A stretch of DNA of 64,000 bases from Thermomonospora catenispora (GTDB lineage: Bacteria > Actinomycetota > Actinomycetes > Streptosporangiales > Streptosporangiaceae). The notes below the pieces were generated by a model. It did no database searches. It saw nothing but the letters and a program-made list of their open reading frames with translations, and was not told the origin of the DNA. The stretch is taken from assembly GCF_006363815.1 (NCBI RefSeq), contig NZ_RRYT01000008.1, positions 1 through 64,000 on the forward strand, written 5' to 3'. The position numbers were made by a program, and so were the translations under genes. Shown here in pieces: positions 9,790 to 18,396 of the stretch (positions within the stretch are counted from its first letter, which is position 1; each line of letters begins with the position of its first letter).

Positions 9790-9850
9790 TTGACCAATCC
9801 CTACCAGGATTGTCTACTATCCGCCTTAGCAAATAGACATGATTAGTAGG
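9790..9850 (+). promoter_or_regulatory. Promoter and nested inverted repeats ahead of ssuABC
   Basis: A TTGACC box (9790-9795) is followed 19 bases later by TACTAT (9815-9820), or 17 bases later by TCTACT, a plausible sigma-70-type promoter. Over it lie inverted pairs TGTCTA/TAGACA (9811-9816 and 9834-9839) and CTACTA/TAGTAG around 9814 and 9845. This AT-rich patch stands out from the surrounding sequence. It may bind a regulator of sulfur-source use, but no known motif is matched. Confidence 0.45.
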
Positions 9851-9861
9851 GAAACTGTCCA

Positions 9862-10908
9862 ATGCTACGCACATGGAAACGGCGCGCCGTCGCCGCCGCA
9901 CTCGTCCTGTTCGCCGGCACCGGGGCGCTGACGGCCTGCGGCGGCGGCTCCGAAGAGGGCGCCGGAGGGGCCGAAGAGATCAAGCTGGGCTTCTTCCCGA
10001 ACGTCACCCACGCTCCCGCGCTGGTCGGGATTGAGAAAGGCATTTTCACCAAGCACCTGGGCGTCGCCCCCAAGACCGCCACCTTCAACGCCGGCCCCTC
10101 GGCGGTGGAGGCGCTGTTCGCCAAGGGCATCGACGCCACCTTCATCGGACCCAACCCGGCCATCAACGCCTGGTCGCAGTCCAAGGGCCAGGGAATCAAG
10201 ATCATTTCCGGGGCGGCCTCCGGCGGCGCCATGCTGGTGGTCAAGCCCGAGATCAAGTCCCTCGAGGACCTCAGGGGCAAGAAGATCGCCACCCCGCAGC
10301 TGGGCAACACCCAGGACGTGGCGGCCCGCTCGTACTTCAAGTCCAAGGGCCTGAACGTGGGCAAGGACGGCAGCGGGGACCTCACGATCGTCCCGCAGGA
10401 GAACTCGCAGACCATCGAGACCTTCAAGCAGGGCGTCATCGACGGAGCCTGGGTGCCCGAGCCGCACGCCTCCCGGCTGGTGGTGGAGGCCGGCGCCAAG
10501 GTGCTGGTGGACGAGAAGGACCTGTGGCCGGACGGCAAGTTCGTGGTGACCCACCTGATCGTGCGGACCGACTTCCTCAAGGAGCACCCCGAGACGGTCC
10601 GCAAGCTGGTCCAGGCCACCGTCGAGGCCGTCGACTACATCAACGCCAACCCCGAGGACGCCAAGAAGGCGGTGAACGACCAGCTGGCCGAGCTGGCCGG
10701 CAAGCCGCTGGCGAAGGAGATCATCGACGCCTCCTTCAAGAACATCACCTTCACCGTCGACCCGGTGGCCTCCTCACTGATCACGGGCGCCAAGAACGCC
10801 GAGGCCGTGGGCCTGCTGAAGCCGGTGGACCTGAACGGCATCTACGACCTCACCATCCTCAACGACGTGCTCAAGGCGAGCGGAAAGGCTCAGGTCAACG
10901 CAGGATGA
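9862..10908 (+). CDS. ssuA: ABC transporter substrate-binding lipoprotein, sulfonate/nitrate type
   Basis: A 348-residue extracytoplasmic binding protein of the SsuA/TauA/NrtA family. The lipoprotein signal ends LTAC with the lipidated cysteine at about 26. The mature part contains the family pattern KLGFFPNVTHAPALVG, then IFxKHLG, the F-N-A-G-P-S-x-x-E-A-L-F segment and LGNTQDVAARSYF, all seen in aliphatic sulfonate or taurine receptors. The exact ligand cannot be read from sequence. It heads a three-gene operon with ATPase and permease overlapping downstream, and the nearby sulfur genes make an organosulfur ligand plausible. Confidence 0.88.
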   Translation: MLRTWKRRAVAAALVLFAGTGALTACGGGSEEGAGGAEEIKLGFFPNVTHAPALVGIEKGIFTKHLGVAPKTATFNAGPSAVEALFAKGIDATFIGPNPAINAWSQSKGQGIKIISGAASGGAMLVVKPEIKSLEDLRGKKIATPQLGNTQDVAARSYFKSKGLNVGKDGSGDLTIVPQENSQTIETFKQGVIDGAWVPEPHASRLVVEAGAKVLVDEKDLWPDGKFVVTHLIVRTDFLKEHPETVRKLVQATVEAVDYINANPEDAKKAVNDQLAELAGKPLAKEIIDASFKNITFTVDPVASSLITGAKNAEAVGLLKPVDLNGIYDLTILNDVLKASGKAQVNAG

Positions 10909-11723
10909 ACCAGGCCATCACGGCCGCCTCGAGCCGGGCCGCGACGGACGCCGTCGCGGTCCGGCTCAGTGGCGTCCGCAAAGCATTCGGTTCCGGCGAC
11001 ACGGCGCTGCTGGCGCTGGACGACGTCTCCCTCCAGGTGGCCCCGGGCGAGTTCGTGTGCCTGCTGGGCGCCTCGGGGTGCGGCAAGAGCACCCTGCTCA
11101 ACCTGGTGGCCGCCCTGGACGAGCCCACCGCGGGCAGCATCGACACCGGCGGCGCCCGGATCGCCCTGATGTTCCAAGAGCCCGCGCTGTTCCCGTGGCT
11201 GACCGTCACCGGGAACATCGAGCTGGCCCTGCGTCAGCGCGGCGTCCCCAAGGCCGAGCGCCGCCGGCGCGCCGCCGAGCTGCTGGCCTCGGTGCACCTG
11301 AGCGGCTTCGAGAAGAAGCGCCCCCACCAGCTGTCGGGCGGCATGCGCCAGCGCGTGGCGCTGGCCCGCGCGCTGGCGCTGACGGTGCCGGACGAGAGCC
11401 ACGACGACGGCAAGGGCACCGTGCTGCTGATGGACGAGCCGTTCGGCGCGCTGGACGCCATGACCCGCGACCTGCTGCACGACGAGATCGAGCGGATCTG
11501 GCGGGAGCGTGCGCTGACCGTGCTGTTCGTCACCCACAACGTCCGCGAGGCGGTGCGGCTGGGCGACCGGGTGGTGCTGCTCAGCAGCCGTCCCGGCCGG
11601 GTGGTGGAGGAGTTCCCGGTCACGTTGGAGCGTCCCCGCCGCATCGACTCCCCCGAGGTCGCCTCGCTGGCCGCCACCATCACCGACCGGCTGCGCGAGG
11701 AGGTCAGCCGCCATGGCTCTTGA
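10905..11723 (+). CDS. ssuB: ABC transporter ATPase, sulfonate/nitrate type
   Basis: A 272-residue ATP-binding subunit that powers import by the upstream binding protein and downstream permease. Walker A is GASGCGKST near residue 55, the Q-loop is in FQEP, the signature is LSGGMRQRVALARAL, Walker B is VLLMDEPFGALD, and the switch histidine is in VTHNV. About ten extra residues (PDESHDDGKG) sit between the signature helix and Walker B, a small insertion relative to most SsuB proteins. The start codon overlaps the ssuA stop (ATGA), so synthesis is coupled. Confidence 0.93.
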   Translation: MNQAITAASSRAATDAVAVRLSGVRKAFGSGDTALLALDDVSLQVAPGEFVCLLGASGCGKSTLLNLVAALDEPTAGSIDTGGARIALMFQEPALFPWLTVTGNIELALRQRGVPKAERRRRAAELLASVHLSGFEKKRPHQLSGGMRQRVALARALALTVPDESHDDGKGTVLLMDEPFGALDAMTRDLLHDEIERIWRERALTVLFVTHNVREAVRLGDRVVLLSSRPGRVVEEFPVTLERPRRIDSPEVASLAATITDRLREEVSRHGS

Positions 11724-12588
11724 GACCCACAAGTCCCCCGACCTGGACCGGCAGCTGGCCGGGCTGGACGCGCTGGAGCTGGCGACCGGGACCCGACGCA
11801 GCCCGCTGGCCAGGGCCTGGTCGGCGCTGTGGCCGATGCTCACCGCGGTGGCGATCGCGCTCACCGCCTGGGAGCTGGTGGTGCTCAGCGGCTGGAAGGA
11901 GCCGTGGGTGCTGCCCGGCCCGCGCGATGTGCTGCCGGAGTTCTGGAACGTGGTCAGCGAGGGCGACTTCTGGGCGGCGGTCGGGCTGACCATGCGGCGG
12001 GCGCTGGTCGGGTTCGCGGTGGCCATCGTGATCGGCGTGGTGATCGGCTCGCTGGTGTCCCAGTCGCGGATCCTGCGCCGGGCCTTCGGATCGCTGATCA
12101 CCGGGCTGCAGACCATGCCGTCGATCGCCTGGTTCCCGCTGGCCATCCTGTTGTTCAAGCTCAGCGAGAGCGCGATCCTGTTCGTGGTGGTGCTGGGCGC
12201 CGCCCCGTCCATCGCCAACGGGCTGATCACGGGGGTGGACTACACCCCGCCGATCCTGCTGCGGGTCGGCAAGGTGATGGGGCTGCGCGGCCTGGGGCTG
12301 TACCGGCACCTGATCATCCCCGCCGCGCTGCCGTCCTTCGTGGCCGGGCTCAAGCAGGGCTGGGCGTTCGCCTGGCGCAGCCTGATGGCCGGCGAGCTGC
12401 TGGTGATCATCAACAACACCCAGTCGGTGGGAACCCTGCTGCACTACTCCCGGGAGCTGTCCGACACCCCGCGGATGATCTCGGTCATGATCGTGATCTT
12501 GATCATCGGCATCCTGATCGACCAGCTGTTCGGGCTGGCCGACCGGACGCTGCGCAACCGCTGGGGCCTGCGCACCGAGACCGGCTGA
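11713..12588 (+). CDS. ssuC: ABC transporter permease, sulfonate/nitrate type
   Basis: A 291-residue inner-membrane permease with about six membrane helices. The family contact motif for the ATPase is present as L-F-G-S-L-x-x-x-L-Q-T-M-P and later G-x-x-x-A-x-R-x-L-M-A-G-E (around LKQGWAFAWRSLMAGELL). The N-terminal 40 residues are soluble. The start overlaps the ssuB end by 11 bases, completing a minimal ssuABC operon. The gene converges with the alcohol dehydrogenase with only three bases between stops, so there is no room for a separate terminator. Confidence 0.92.
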   Translation: MALETHKSPDLDRQLAGLDALELATGTRRSPLARAWSALWPMLTAVAIALTAWELVVLSGWKEPWVLPGPRDVLPEFWNVVSEGDFWAAVGLTMRRALVGFAVAIVIGVVIGSLVSQSRILRRAFGSLITGLQTMPSIAWFPLAILLFKLSESAILFVVVLGAAPSIANGLITGVDYTPPILLRVGKVMGLRGLGLYRHLIIPAALPSFVAGLKQGWAFAWRSLMAGELLVIINNTQSVGTLLHYSRELSDTPRMISVMIVILIIGILIDQLFGLADRTLRNRWGLRTETG

Positions 12589-12591
12589 GCC

Positions 12592-13680
12592 TCAAAAGAC
12601 CAGCACCGGCTTGACCGCGTCGCCGCCGTGGGCGGCGAACACCCGGTCGATGTCGGTGAAGGAGTAGGTGCGCACCAGCCGCTCCAGCGGCAGCTCGCCG
12701 AAGCGGTAGTGCTCGATCAGCCGGGGGATGAAGCGCTGCGGGATGCCGTCGCCCTCGATGCAGCCGCGGATGCCCCGGCCCATCATCAGCAGGCGCTGGT
12801 CCAGCTCGACGGGGTTGGCCGGACCTCGGAAGCCGAGGGTGACGCACATGCCCGGGGCGGTCAGCGAGGCGACCGCCGCCTGCACCGCCTCGGGCCGGCC
12901 CACGCACTCCACCGACTGGTCCACCCCGCCGGTCCGGGCGAGGATCTCCGCCGCCGGATCGCCCTCGGCCGGGTCGAGCACGACGGTGGCGCCCAGGGAC
13001 TCGGCCAGGGCGCGACGGCGCGGATCGGGGTCGACCGCGATGATCGTCCCGCAGCCGGCGATCCTGGCGGCCATCACCGCGCTCAGCCCCACCGCCCCGG
13101 CGCCGAACACCGCGATGGAGGAGCCCCGCCGGGGCCGCAGCACGTTGAGCACGGCCCCGGCGCCGGTCTGCACGCCGCAGCCCAACGGGGCCAGATGCTC
13201 CAGCGGCAGGTCGGGGTCGACGCGGATCACGTTGCGCTCAGTGGTCACCGAGTGGGTCGCCCAGGAGGACTGGCCGAAGAAGTGGGAGCGGATCGGCCGG
13301 CCGTCCCGGCTCATGGCGGTGCTGCCGTCCGGCCTCGTCCCGGTGTAGTTCAGCTTCAGGAAGGACTCGCAGTAGGCCATCGCGCCCCGGCCGCAGTTGG
13401 CGCACAGCCCGCACCAGCCGTAGCTGAGCACCACATGGTCGCCGGGCTCCACCGCCCCGACGTCCTCGCCCACCGCCTCCACGATCCCCGCGCCCTCGTG
13501 GCCGAGCACCAGCGGCGGCGCCTCGGGGTCGTGACCGGCGGCCGTCACCAGATCGGTGTGGCAGATCCCGGCGGCGACCATGCGCACCAGCACCTCGTCG
13601 GGCCGGGGCTCGCCCAGGTCGACCTCCTCCAGCCTCGGCGGTCCGGCGGGATCGCGCAGCACGGCGGCGGTGATCTTCAA
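12592..13680 (-). CDS. Zinc-dependent alcohol dehydrogenase (MDR superfamily)
   Basis: A 362-residue NAD(P)-dependent alcohol dehydrogenase. The N-terminal catalytic domain has the zinc ligands in GICHTDL and GHEGAGIV, and the structural zinc site is reduced to C-x-x-C-x-x-C...C in YGWCGLCANCGRGAMAYC. The Rossmann domain has VFGAGAVGLSAVMAA. It resembles aryl-alcohol or NDMA-type dehydrogenases; substrate is unknown. The TTG at 13680 is chosen because GGAGGAGG precedes it and it overlaps the upstream stop (TTGA), so it is coupled to the BtuF-like gene. A longer reading frame upstream is the shadow of that gene. Confidence 0.88.
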   Translation of the reverse strand: MKITAAVLRDPAGPPRLEEVDLGEPRPDEVLVRMVAAGICHTDLVTAAGHDPEAPPLVLGHEGAGIVEAVGEDVGAVEPGDHVVLSYGWCGLCANCGRGAMAYCESFLKLNYTGTRPDGSTAMSRDGRPIRSHFFGQSSWATHSVTTERNVIRVDPDLPLEHLAPLGCGVQTGAGAVLNVLRPRRGSSIAVFGAGAVGLSAVMAARIAGCGTIIAVDPDPRRRALAESLGATVVLDPAEGDPAAEILARTGGVDQSVECVGRPEAVQAAVASLTAPGMCVTLGFRGPANPVELDQRLLMMGRGIRGCIEGDGIPQRFIPRLIEHYRFGELPLERLVRTYSFTDIDRVFAAHGGDAVKPVLVF

Positions 13681-14450
13681 CGGGCCTCCTCCAGTTGCGC
13701 GCGCAGCACCTGCGGCGCGGTCACCAGCGACGGTCCGTACCAGGTCAGGTGGCGTCCGCTGACCAGGGCGCACGGGATGCCGGGAAAGCTCTCCGGGCCG
13801 TCGTCGGCGGTGAAGCGGTAGGGCTCGTCCGGCAGCACGACCAGGTCGGGACGGGCCGCCACCAGCTCCTCCAGGGCGACCTTGGGATAGCGCTCGGGAT
13901 GGCCGGCGTAGAGGTTGTCCACGCCGAGCCGGGCCAGCACGTCCCCGGCGAAGGTGTCGCGGCCCACCACCATCCACGGCCGCCGCCACACGGGGATCAC
14001 CGCGCCGCGCCGCCGCCGCGGCCGCGGCCGGGGCCGCGCCGCCCAGGCCCGCCGGGCCTCCTCCAGCCAGGAGGGGGCGGGCAGCCGGCAGGCCTCGGTG
14101 AGGACGCGGCGCAGCGAGACCAGCGCCTGGTCCACCGTGCGGATGTCGGTCACCCAGACCGGCAGCCCGGCGTCCCGCAGCGCCGCCAGGTCGGCGGGCC
14201 GGTTCTCCTCGGCGTTGGCCAGCACCAGGTCGGGGCGCAGCGCACCGATCAGCTCCACGTCGGGGTTCTTGGTGCCGCGCACCCGGGTGACCTCCAGGCC
14301 GGGCGGGTGGTCGCACCAGTCGGTGGCGCCGATCAGCAGCTCGGGATCGGAGGCGGCCACGGTCTCGGTGAGCGAGGGCACCAGCGACACCACGCGCCGC
14401 ACCCGATCCGGCACGGGGACCACGGCCCCGGTGTCGTCCCGCAGCACCAT
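13677..14450 (-). CDS. BtuF-like helical-backbone metal receptor, cytoplasmic form
   Basis: A 257-residue protein with the fold of vitamin B12/iron-siderophore binding proteins: VRRVVSLVPSLTETV, LIGATDWCDHP, GTKNPDVELIGALRPDLVLAN and PDLVVLPDEPY are typical BtuF/FepB segments. It starts directly with the mature part and has no signal peptide or lipobox, so it is probably cytoplasmic, and no permease or ATPase lies beside it. A poly-Arg patch (about residues 140-150) replaces the usual helix linker. It is co-transcribed with the alcohol dehydrogenase. The role of such cytoplasmic forms is not known. Confidence 0.8.
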   Translation of the reverse strand: MVLRDDTGAVVPVPDRVRRVVSLVPSLTETVAASDPELLIGATDWCDHPPGLEVTRVRGTKNPDVELIGALRPDLVLANAEENRPADLAALRDAGLPVWVTDIRTVDQALVSLRRVLTEACRLPAPSWLEEARRAWAARPRPRPRRRRGAVIPVWRRPWMVVGRDTFAGDVLARLGVDNLYAGHPERYPKVALEELVAARPDLVVLPDEPYRFTADDGPESFPGIPCALVSGRHLTWYGPSLVTAPQVLRAQLEEAR

Positions 14451-14462
14451 GCGTTCTCCCGG

Positions 14463-14492
14463 TTGACCTCAAACAGAATGCGATTCTAGTGT
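14463..14492. promoter_or_regulatory. Divergent promoter with small palindrome
   Basis: Between the divergent BtuF-like and DUF4334 genes, TTGACC (14463-14468) is followed 16-18 bases later by TCTAGTGT, a plausible plus-strand promoter that would start transcription at or just before the ATG at 14499 (no ribosome site is visible, so a leaderless message is possible). AGAATGCGATTCT (14475-14487), a 5-bp inverted repeat around GCG, lies between the boxes and could be an operator. Confidence 0.4.
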
Positions 14493-14498
14493 CAGCCC

Positions 14499-14945
14499 AT
14501 GAATGCGGAACAGCGGCTTGCCAAGATCATCGAATCCGGCGGGACATGCGACCGGGACACCGTGGAGGAGCTGTACGACCGCCTGGCGCCGGTGTCCGTG
14601 GACTTCATGCTGGGCACCTGGCGGGGCGGCCTGTTCAACCGGGACGACGCGCTGGCCGGGATGCTGCTGGGGATGAACTGGTACGGCAAACGGTTCGTCG
14701 ACCCCGACCACGTCGAACCGCTGCTGTGCCGCTCCCCCGACGGCTCGATCTACTCCTATGAGAGGCTCGGCCTGGCCAGGCTGCGCGAGGTCGCCCTGCG
14801 CGGCACGGTGTCGGCGGCCATGGTCTACGACAAGCAGCCCATCATCGACCACTTCCGCCGGGTCGACGACCGCCTGGTGGTGGGCGCCATGGACGCCAAG
14901 GGCCAGCCCGACATCCTCTACTTCCACCTGACCCGGACCCGCTGA
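14499..14945 (+). CDS. DUF4334 / GXWXG family protein
   Basis: A 148-residue soluble protein. Residues about 20-50 carry the GXWXG module (FMLGTWRGGLFN) and residues about 85-148 the DUF4334 module (LREVALRGTVSAAMVYDKQPIIDHFRRVDD with an LYFHLTR end). Proteins with this pair occur in many actinobacteria and have been proposed to bind lipids or small hydrophobic ligands; the function is not settled. The length is normal. The gene is alone on the plus strand between two minus-strand groups. Confidence 0.85.
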   Translation: MNAEQRLAKIIESGGTCDRDTVEELYDRLAPVSVDFMLGTWRGGLFNRDDALAGMLLGMNWYGKRFVDPDHVEPLLCRSPDGSIYSYERLGLARLREVALRGTVSAAMVYDKQPIIDHFRRVDDRLVVGAMDAKGQPDILYFHLTRTR

Positions 14946-15069
14946 ACCCCCGCCGCCCGTCCGCACCCGGCGATCCCCGCCCTCTGCGCCCCGGGCGCCG
15001 CAGAGCGTCCGCGCACGCCCGGCGTCCCGCCGCGGCGGGACGCCCGGGTCCGCCGCGGCGGGGCGATGC

Positions 15070-15107
15070 GGTCACACGTTCCGGCGATGGTCACACGTTC
15101 CGGCGAT
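15070..15107. repeat. 19-bp perfect tandem duplication at the icmF 3' end
   Basis: GGTCACACGTTCCGGCGAT occurs twice head to tail (15070-15088 and 15089-15107). The second copy contains the last codons and stop of icmF; the first lies just past the stop. It looks like a recent slippage duplication. Confidence 0.9.
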
Positions 15108-18100
15108 ACTGGCCGCCGGCCTCGAAGAAGGTCTGGGTGATCTGGCCGAGCGAGCAGACCCGGGAGACGTCCATCAGCACCTCGAAGACGTTCTCCTCGG
15201 ACATGGCGGCCTCCCGGAGACGGCGCAGGGCGGCGGGGGCCTCGGCGGAGTGCGCGGCGTGGAACTCGGCCAGGCGGCGCAGCTGGCTCTGCTTCTCGGC
15301 CTCGGTGGCGCGGGACAGCTCCAGCGGGCCGCGCCCGGTCTCGGCGCCGTCGGGCCGGGTGAAGGTGTTGACCCCGATGATCGGCAGGCTGCCGTCGTGC
15401 TTGCGCTGCTCGTACAGCATCGACTCGTCCTGGATGCGGCCCCGCTGGTAGCCGGTCTCCATGGCGCCGAGCACCCCGCCGCGCGCGCTGAGCCGCTCGA
15501 ACTCGGCGAGCACGGCCTCCTCCACCAGGTCGGTCAGCTCCTCGATGATGAACGAGCCCTGGTTGGGGTTCTCGTTCTTGGCCAGTCCCCACTCCTTGTT
15601 GATGATCAGCTGGATGGCCAGGGCGCGGCGCACCGAGTCCTCGGTGGGGGTGGTGATCGCCTCGTCGTAGGCGTTGGTGTGCAGGCTGTTGCAGTTGTCG
15701 TAGAGGGCGATCAGGGCCTGCAGCGTGGTGCGGATGTCGTTGAAGTCCATCTCCTGGGCGTGCAGCGACCGCCCCGAGGTCTGGACGTGGTACTTGAGCT
15801 TGCAGCCGCGCTCACCGGCCCCGTACCGCTCGCGCATGGCGATCGCCCAGATCCGGCGGGCCACCCGGCCCAGCACCGTGTACTCGGGGTCCATGCCGTT
15901 GGAGAAGAAGAACGACAGGTTGTGGGCGAAGTCGTCGACGTGCATCCCGCGCGCCAGGTACGCCTCCACATAGGTGAAGCCGTTGGCCAGCGTGAACGCG
16001 AGCTGGGTGATGGGGTTGGCCCCGGCCTCGGCGATGTGGTAGCCGGAGATCGACACCGAGTAGAAGTTGCGGACGCCGTTGCGGACGAACCACTCCTGGA
16101 TGTCGGCCATCATCCGCAGCGCGAACTCGGTGGAGAAGATGCAGGTGTTCTGGCCCTGGTCCTCCTTGAGGATGTCGGCCTGCACCGTGCCGCGCACAGT
16201 GTGCAGCACCTGGGCGCGCAGCGCGGCGGCCTCCTCCTCGGAGGGCGGGCGGCCGTGCTCGGCGGCGAACCGCTCGATCGCCTGGTCGATCGCGGTGTTG
16301 AGGAAGAACGCCAGGATCGTCGGGGCCGGCCCGTTGATCGTCATCGACACCGAGGTGGTCGGGGCGCTCAGGTCGAATCCCGCATAGAGCGCCTTCATGT
16401 CCTCCAGCGTCGCGATCGACACCCCGGACGTGCCGATCTTGCCGTAGATGTCGGGGCGCTCGGCCGGGTCGTGGCCGTAGAGGGTGACCGAGTCGAACGC
16501 GGTGGACAGCCGCGCCGCCGGCATCCCTTCGGAGAGCCTCTTGAACCGCCGGTTGGTGCGGAACGGGTCGCCCTCCCCGGCGAACATCCGGGTCGGGTCC
16601 TCATCCTCCCGCTTGAACGGGAACACCCCGGCGGTGAACGGGAAGAAGCCGGGCAGGTTCTCCGAGCGCAGGAAGCGCAGCAGGTCGCCGTCGTCGGACA
16701 GCCGGGGCAGCGCCACCCGCGGGATGCGGGTGCCCGAGAGGGTCTCCCGCCACAGCGGCGTGTGGATCTCCTTGTCGCGGACCCGGACCACCAGCTCGTC
16801 GCGGGAGTAGTCGTCGCGGATGCGCGGCCAGCGCTCCAGCAGGGCGCGGGCCTCCTCGCTGATCCGCTCCTCGGTCTCGGCGAGCAGCCGGTCCAGGTCG
16901 GCGACATCCCCGCCGCTCTGGGCGACCAGCTCGCGGGCGGTCCGCAGCCGCTGGCGCCGGCGCACCAGCTCGGCCTGCTCGGCGGTCTCGGCGTGATAGG
17001 CCCGCACGGTGCGGGCGATCTCGGCCAGGTAGCCGGAACGCTCCGGGGGAATGACCGTCTGGATCTTCGAGGAGGCCTTCACCGACACCCGCGGCAGCGC
17101 CCCGGGCTCATAGGGCAGCCCGTGGTCGGCGAGCCGCGCGCGCAGCTCCTGGTACAGGGCGGTGACGCCGTCGTCGTTGAAGCGGGCGGCGATGGTGCCG
17201 AACACCGGCATGTCCTCCGGCCTGGCGCCGAACGCCTCCCGGTTGCGCACCAGCTGGCGGCGCACGTCCCGCAGCGCGTCCTCGGCGCCGCGGCGCTCGA
17301 ACTTGTTGATCGCCACCGCGTCGGCGAAGTCCAGCATGTCGATCTTCTCGAGCTGGGAGGCGGCGCCGAACTCCGGCGTCATCACATACAGCTTGACGTC
17401 GGCGTACGGCACGATCGCGGCGTCGCCCTGGCCGATGCCGGGGGTCTCCACGATCACCAGGTCGTACCCGGCGGCCTTGCAGGCGGCGATCACGTCGGGC
17501 AGGTGCTCGGGCAGCTCGTGGGCGCCCCGGGTGGCCAGCGACCGGAAGTAGACGGTGTCGCCGTCCAGGGAGTTCATCCGGATCCGGTCGCCCAGCAGCG
17601 CACCGCCGCTGCGGCGCCGGGTCGGGTCGATGGCGATCACCGCGATCCGCAGCTTGTCCTCGGTGTCCAGCCGGAACCGGCGCACCAGTTCGTCGGTCAG
17701 CGAGGACTTGCCCGATCCGCCGGTCCCGGTGATCCCCAGCACCGGCACCTGACGGCGTCCGGCGGCCTCGCGGACCGTCCGCAGGTCCTCCTCGGCGGCC
17801 CCGCCCGCCTCGATCACCGTGATGGCCCGTGCCAGCGCCCGCACGTCGCCCGTGGTCAGCGCCTCGCCGAACGCCTCGCCGGGCTGCGCCGCCAGGTCCA
17901 CGTCGCAGGCCTCGATCATCGTGTTGATCATCCCGGCCAGCCCGAGCCGCTGCCCGTCCTCGGGCGAGAAGATCCGCGCCACCCCGTGCCGGTGCAGCTC
18001 CTCGATCTCCTCGGGCACGATCACGCCGCCGCCCCCGCCGTACACCTTGATGTGCCCGGCGCCGCGCTCGGCCAGCAGGTCCACCAGGTAGCGGAAGAAC

Positions 18101-18327
18101 TCCATGTGGCCGCCCTGGTAGGAGCTGACCGCCACACCCTGCACGTCCTCCTGGATCGCCGCCTCGACGATCTCGGCGACCGACCGGTTGTGGCCCAGGT
18201 GGATCACCTCGGCGCCCTGCGACTGCAGGATCCGCCGCATGATGTTGATCGCCGCGTCGTGGCCGTCGAACAGCGCCGCCGCGGTGACGAACCGGACATG
18301 ATGCTCAGGACGGTGCAGGGTACCCAT
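15091..18327 (-). CDS. icmF: Fused isobutyryl-CoA mutase IcmF with built-in G-protein chaperone
   Basis: A 1078-residue enzyme that interconverts isobutyryl-CoA and n-butyryl-CoA with adenosylcobalamin. Domain order is that of IcmF: B12-binding domain first (FDGHDAAINIMRRILQSQGA, with the cobalt-ligating histidine), a MeaI-type GTPase (Walker A GTGGSGKSS near residue 205, NKFE), a linker, and the mutase TIM barrel with ENLPGFFPFTAGV and TSGRSLHAQEMDFNDI. The ATG at 18327 fits the family start; no ribosome site is clear, and a promoter-like TGGACG-18-TAGCAT just upstream could give a near-leaderless message. A MarR gene lies 69 bases upstream. It serves valine and fatty-acid carbon flow. Confidence 0.95.
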   Translation of the reverse strand: MGTLHRPEHHVRFVTAAALFDGHDAAINIMRRILQSQGAEVIHLGHNRSVAEIVEAAIQEDVQGVAVSSYQGGHMEFFRYLVDLLAERGAGHIKVYGGGGGVIVPEEIEELHRHGVARIFSPEDGQRLGLAGMINTMIEACDVDLAAQPGEAFGEALTTGDVRALARAITVIEAGGAAEEDLRTVREAAGRRQVPVLGITGTGGSGKSSLTDELVRRFRLDTEDKLRIAVIAIDPTRRRSGGALLGDRIRMNSLDGDTVYFRSLATRGAHELPEHLPDVIAACKAAGYDLVIVETPGIGQGDAAIVPYADVKLYVMTPEFGAASQLEKIDMLDFADAVAINKFERRGAEDALRDVRRQLVRNREAFGARPEDMPVFGTIAARFNDDGVTALYQELRARLADHGLPYEPGALPRVSVKASSKIQTVIPPERSGYLAEIARTVRAYHAETAEQAELVRRRQRLRTARELVAQSGGDVADLDRLLAETEERISEEARALLERWPRIRDDYSRDELVVRVRDKEIHTPLWRETLSGTRIPRVALPRLSDDGDLLRFLRSENLPGFFPFTAGVFPFKREDEDPTRMFAGEGDPFRTNRRFKRLSEGMPAARLSTAFDSVTLYGHDPAERPDIYGKIGTSGVSIATLEDMKALYAGFDLSAPTTSVSMTINGPAPTILAFFLNTAIDQAIERFAAEHGRPPSEEEAAALRAQVLHTVRGTVQADILKEDQGQNTCIFSTEFALRMMADIQEWFVRNGVRNFYSVSISGYHIAEAGANPITQLAFTLANGFTYVEAYLARGMHVDDFAHNLSFFFSNGMDPEYTVLGRVARRIWAIAMRERYGAGERGCKLKYHVQTSGRSLHAQEMDFNDIRTTLQALIALYDNCNSLHTNAYDEAITTPTEDSVRRALAIQLIINKEWGLAKNENPNQGSFIIEELTDLVEEAVLAEFERLSARGGVLGAMETGYQRGRIQDESMLYEQRKHDGSLPIIGVNTFTRPDGAETGRGPLELSRATEAEKQSQLRRLAEFHAAHSAEAPAALRRLREAAMSEENVFEVLMDVSRVCSLGQITQTFFEAGGQYRRNV

Positions 18328-18396
18328 ACGCAAAATGCTAGGACGTCCAACTATCTGGCGTCCACACATCGGGCGCCCGGGCGGGCAAAGAACAGG

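Noticed and set aside
9811-9839. McbR-type sulfur operator (TAGAC-N6-GTCTA)
   Set aside because: The half-sites are in the opposite order (GTCTA then TAGAC) and 17 bases apart.
18328-18396. Cobalamin riboswitch before icmF
   Set aside because: The 69-base gap is too short and has no B12-box-like sequence; the MarR gene is the more likely control.
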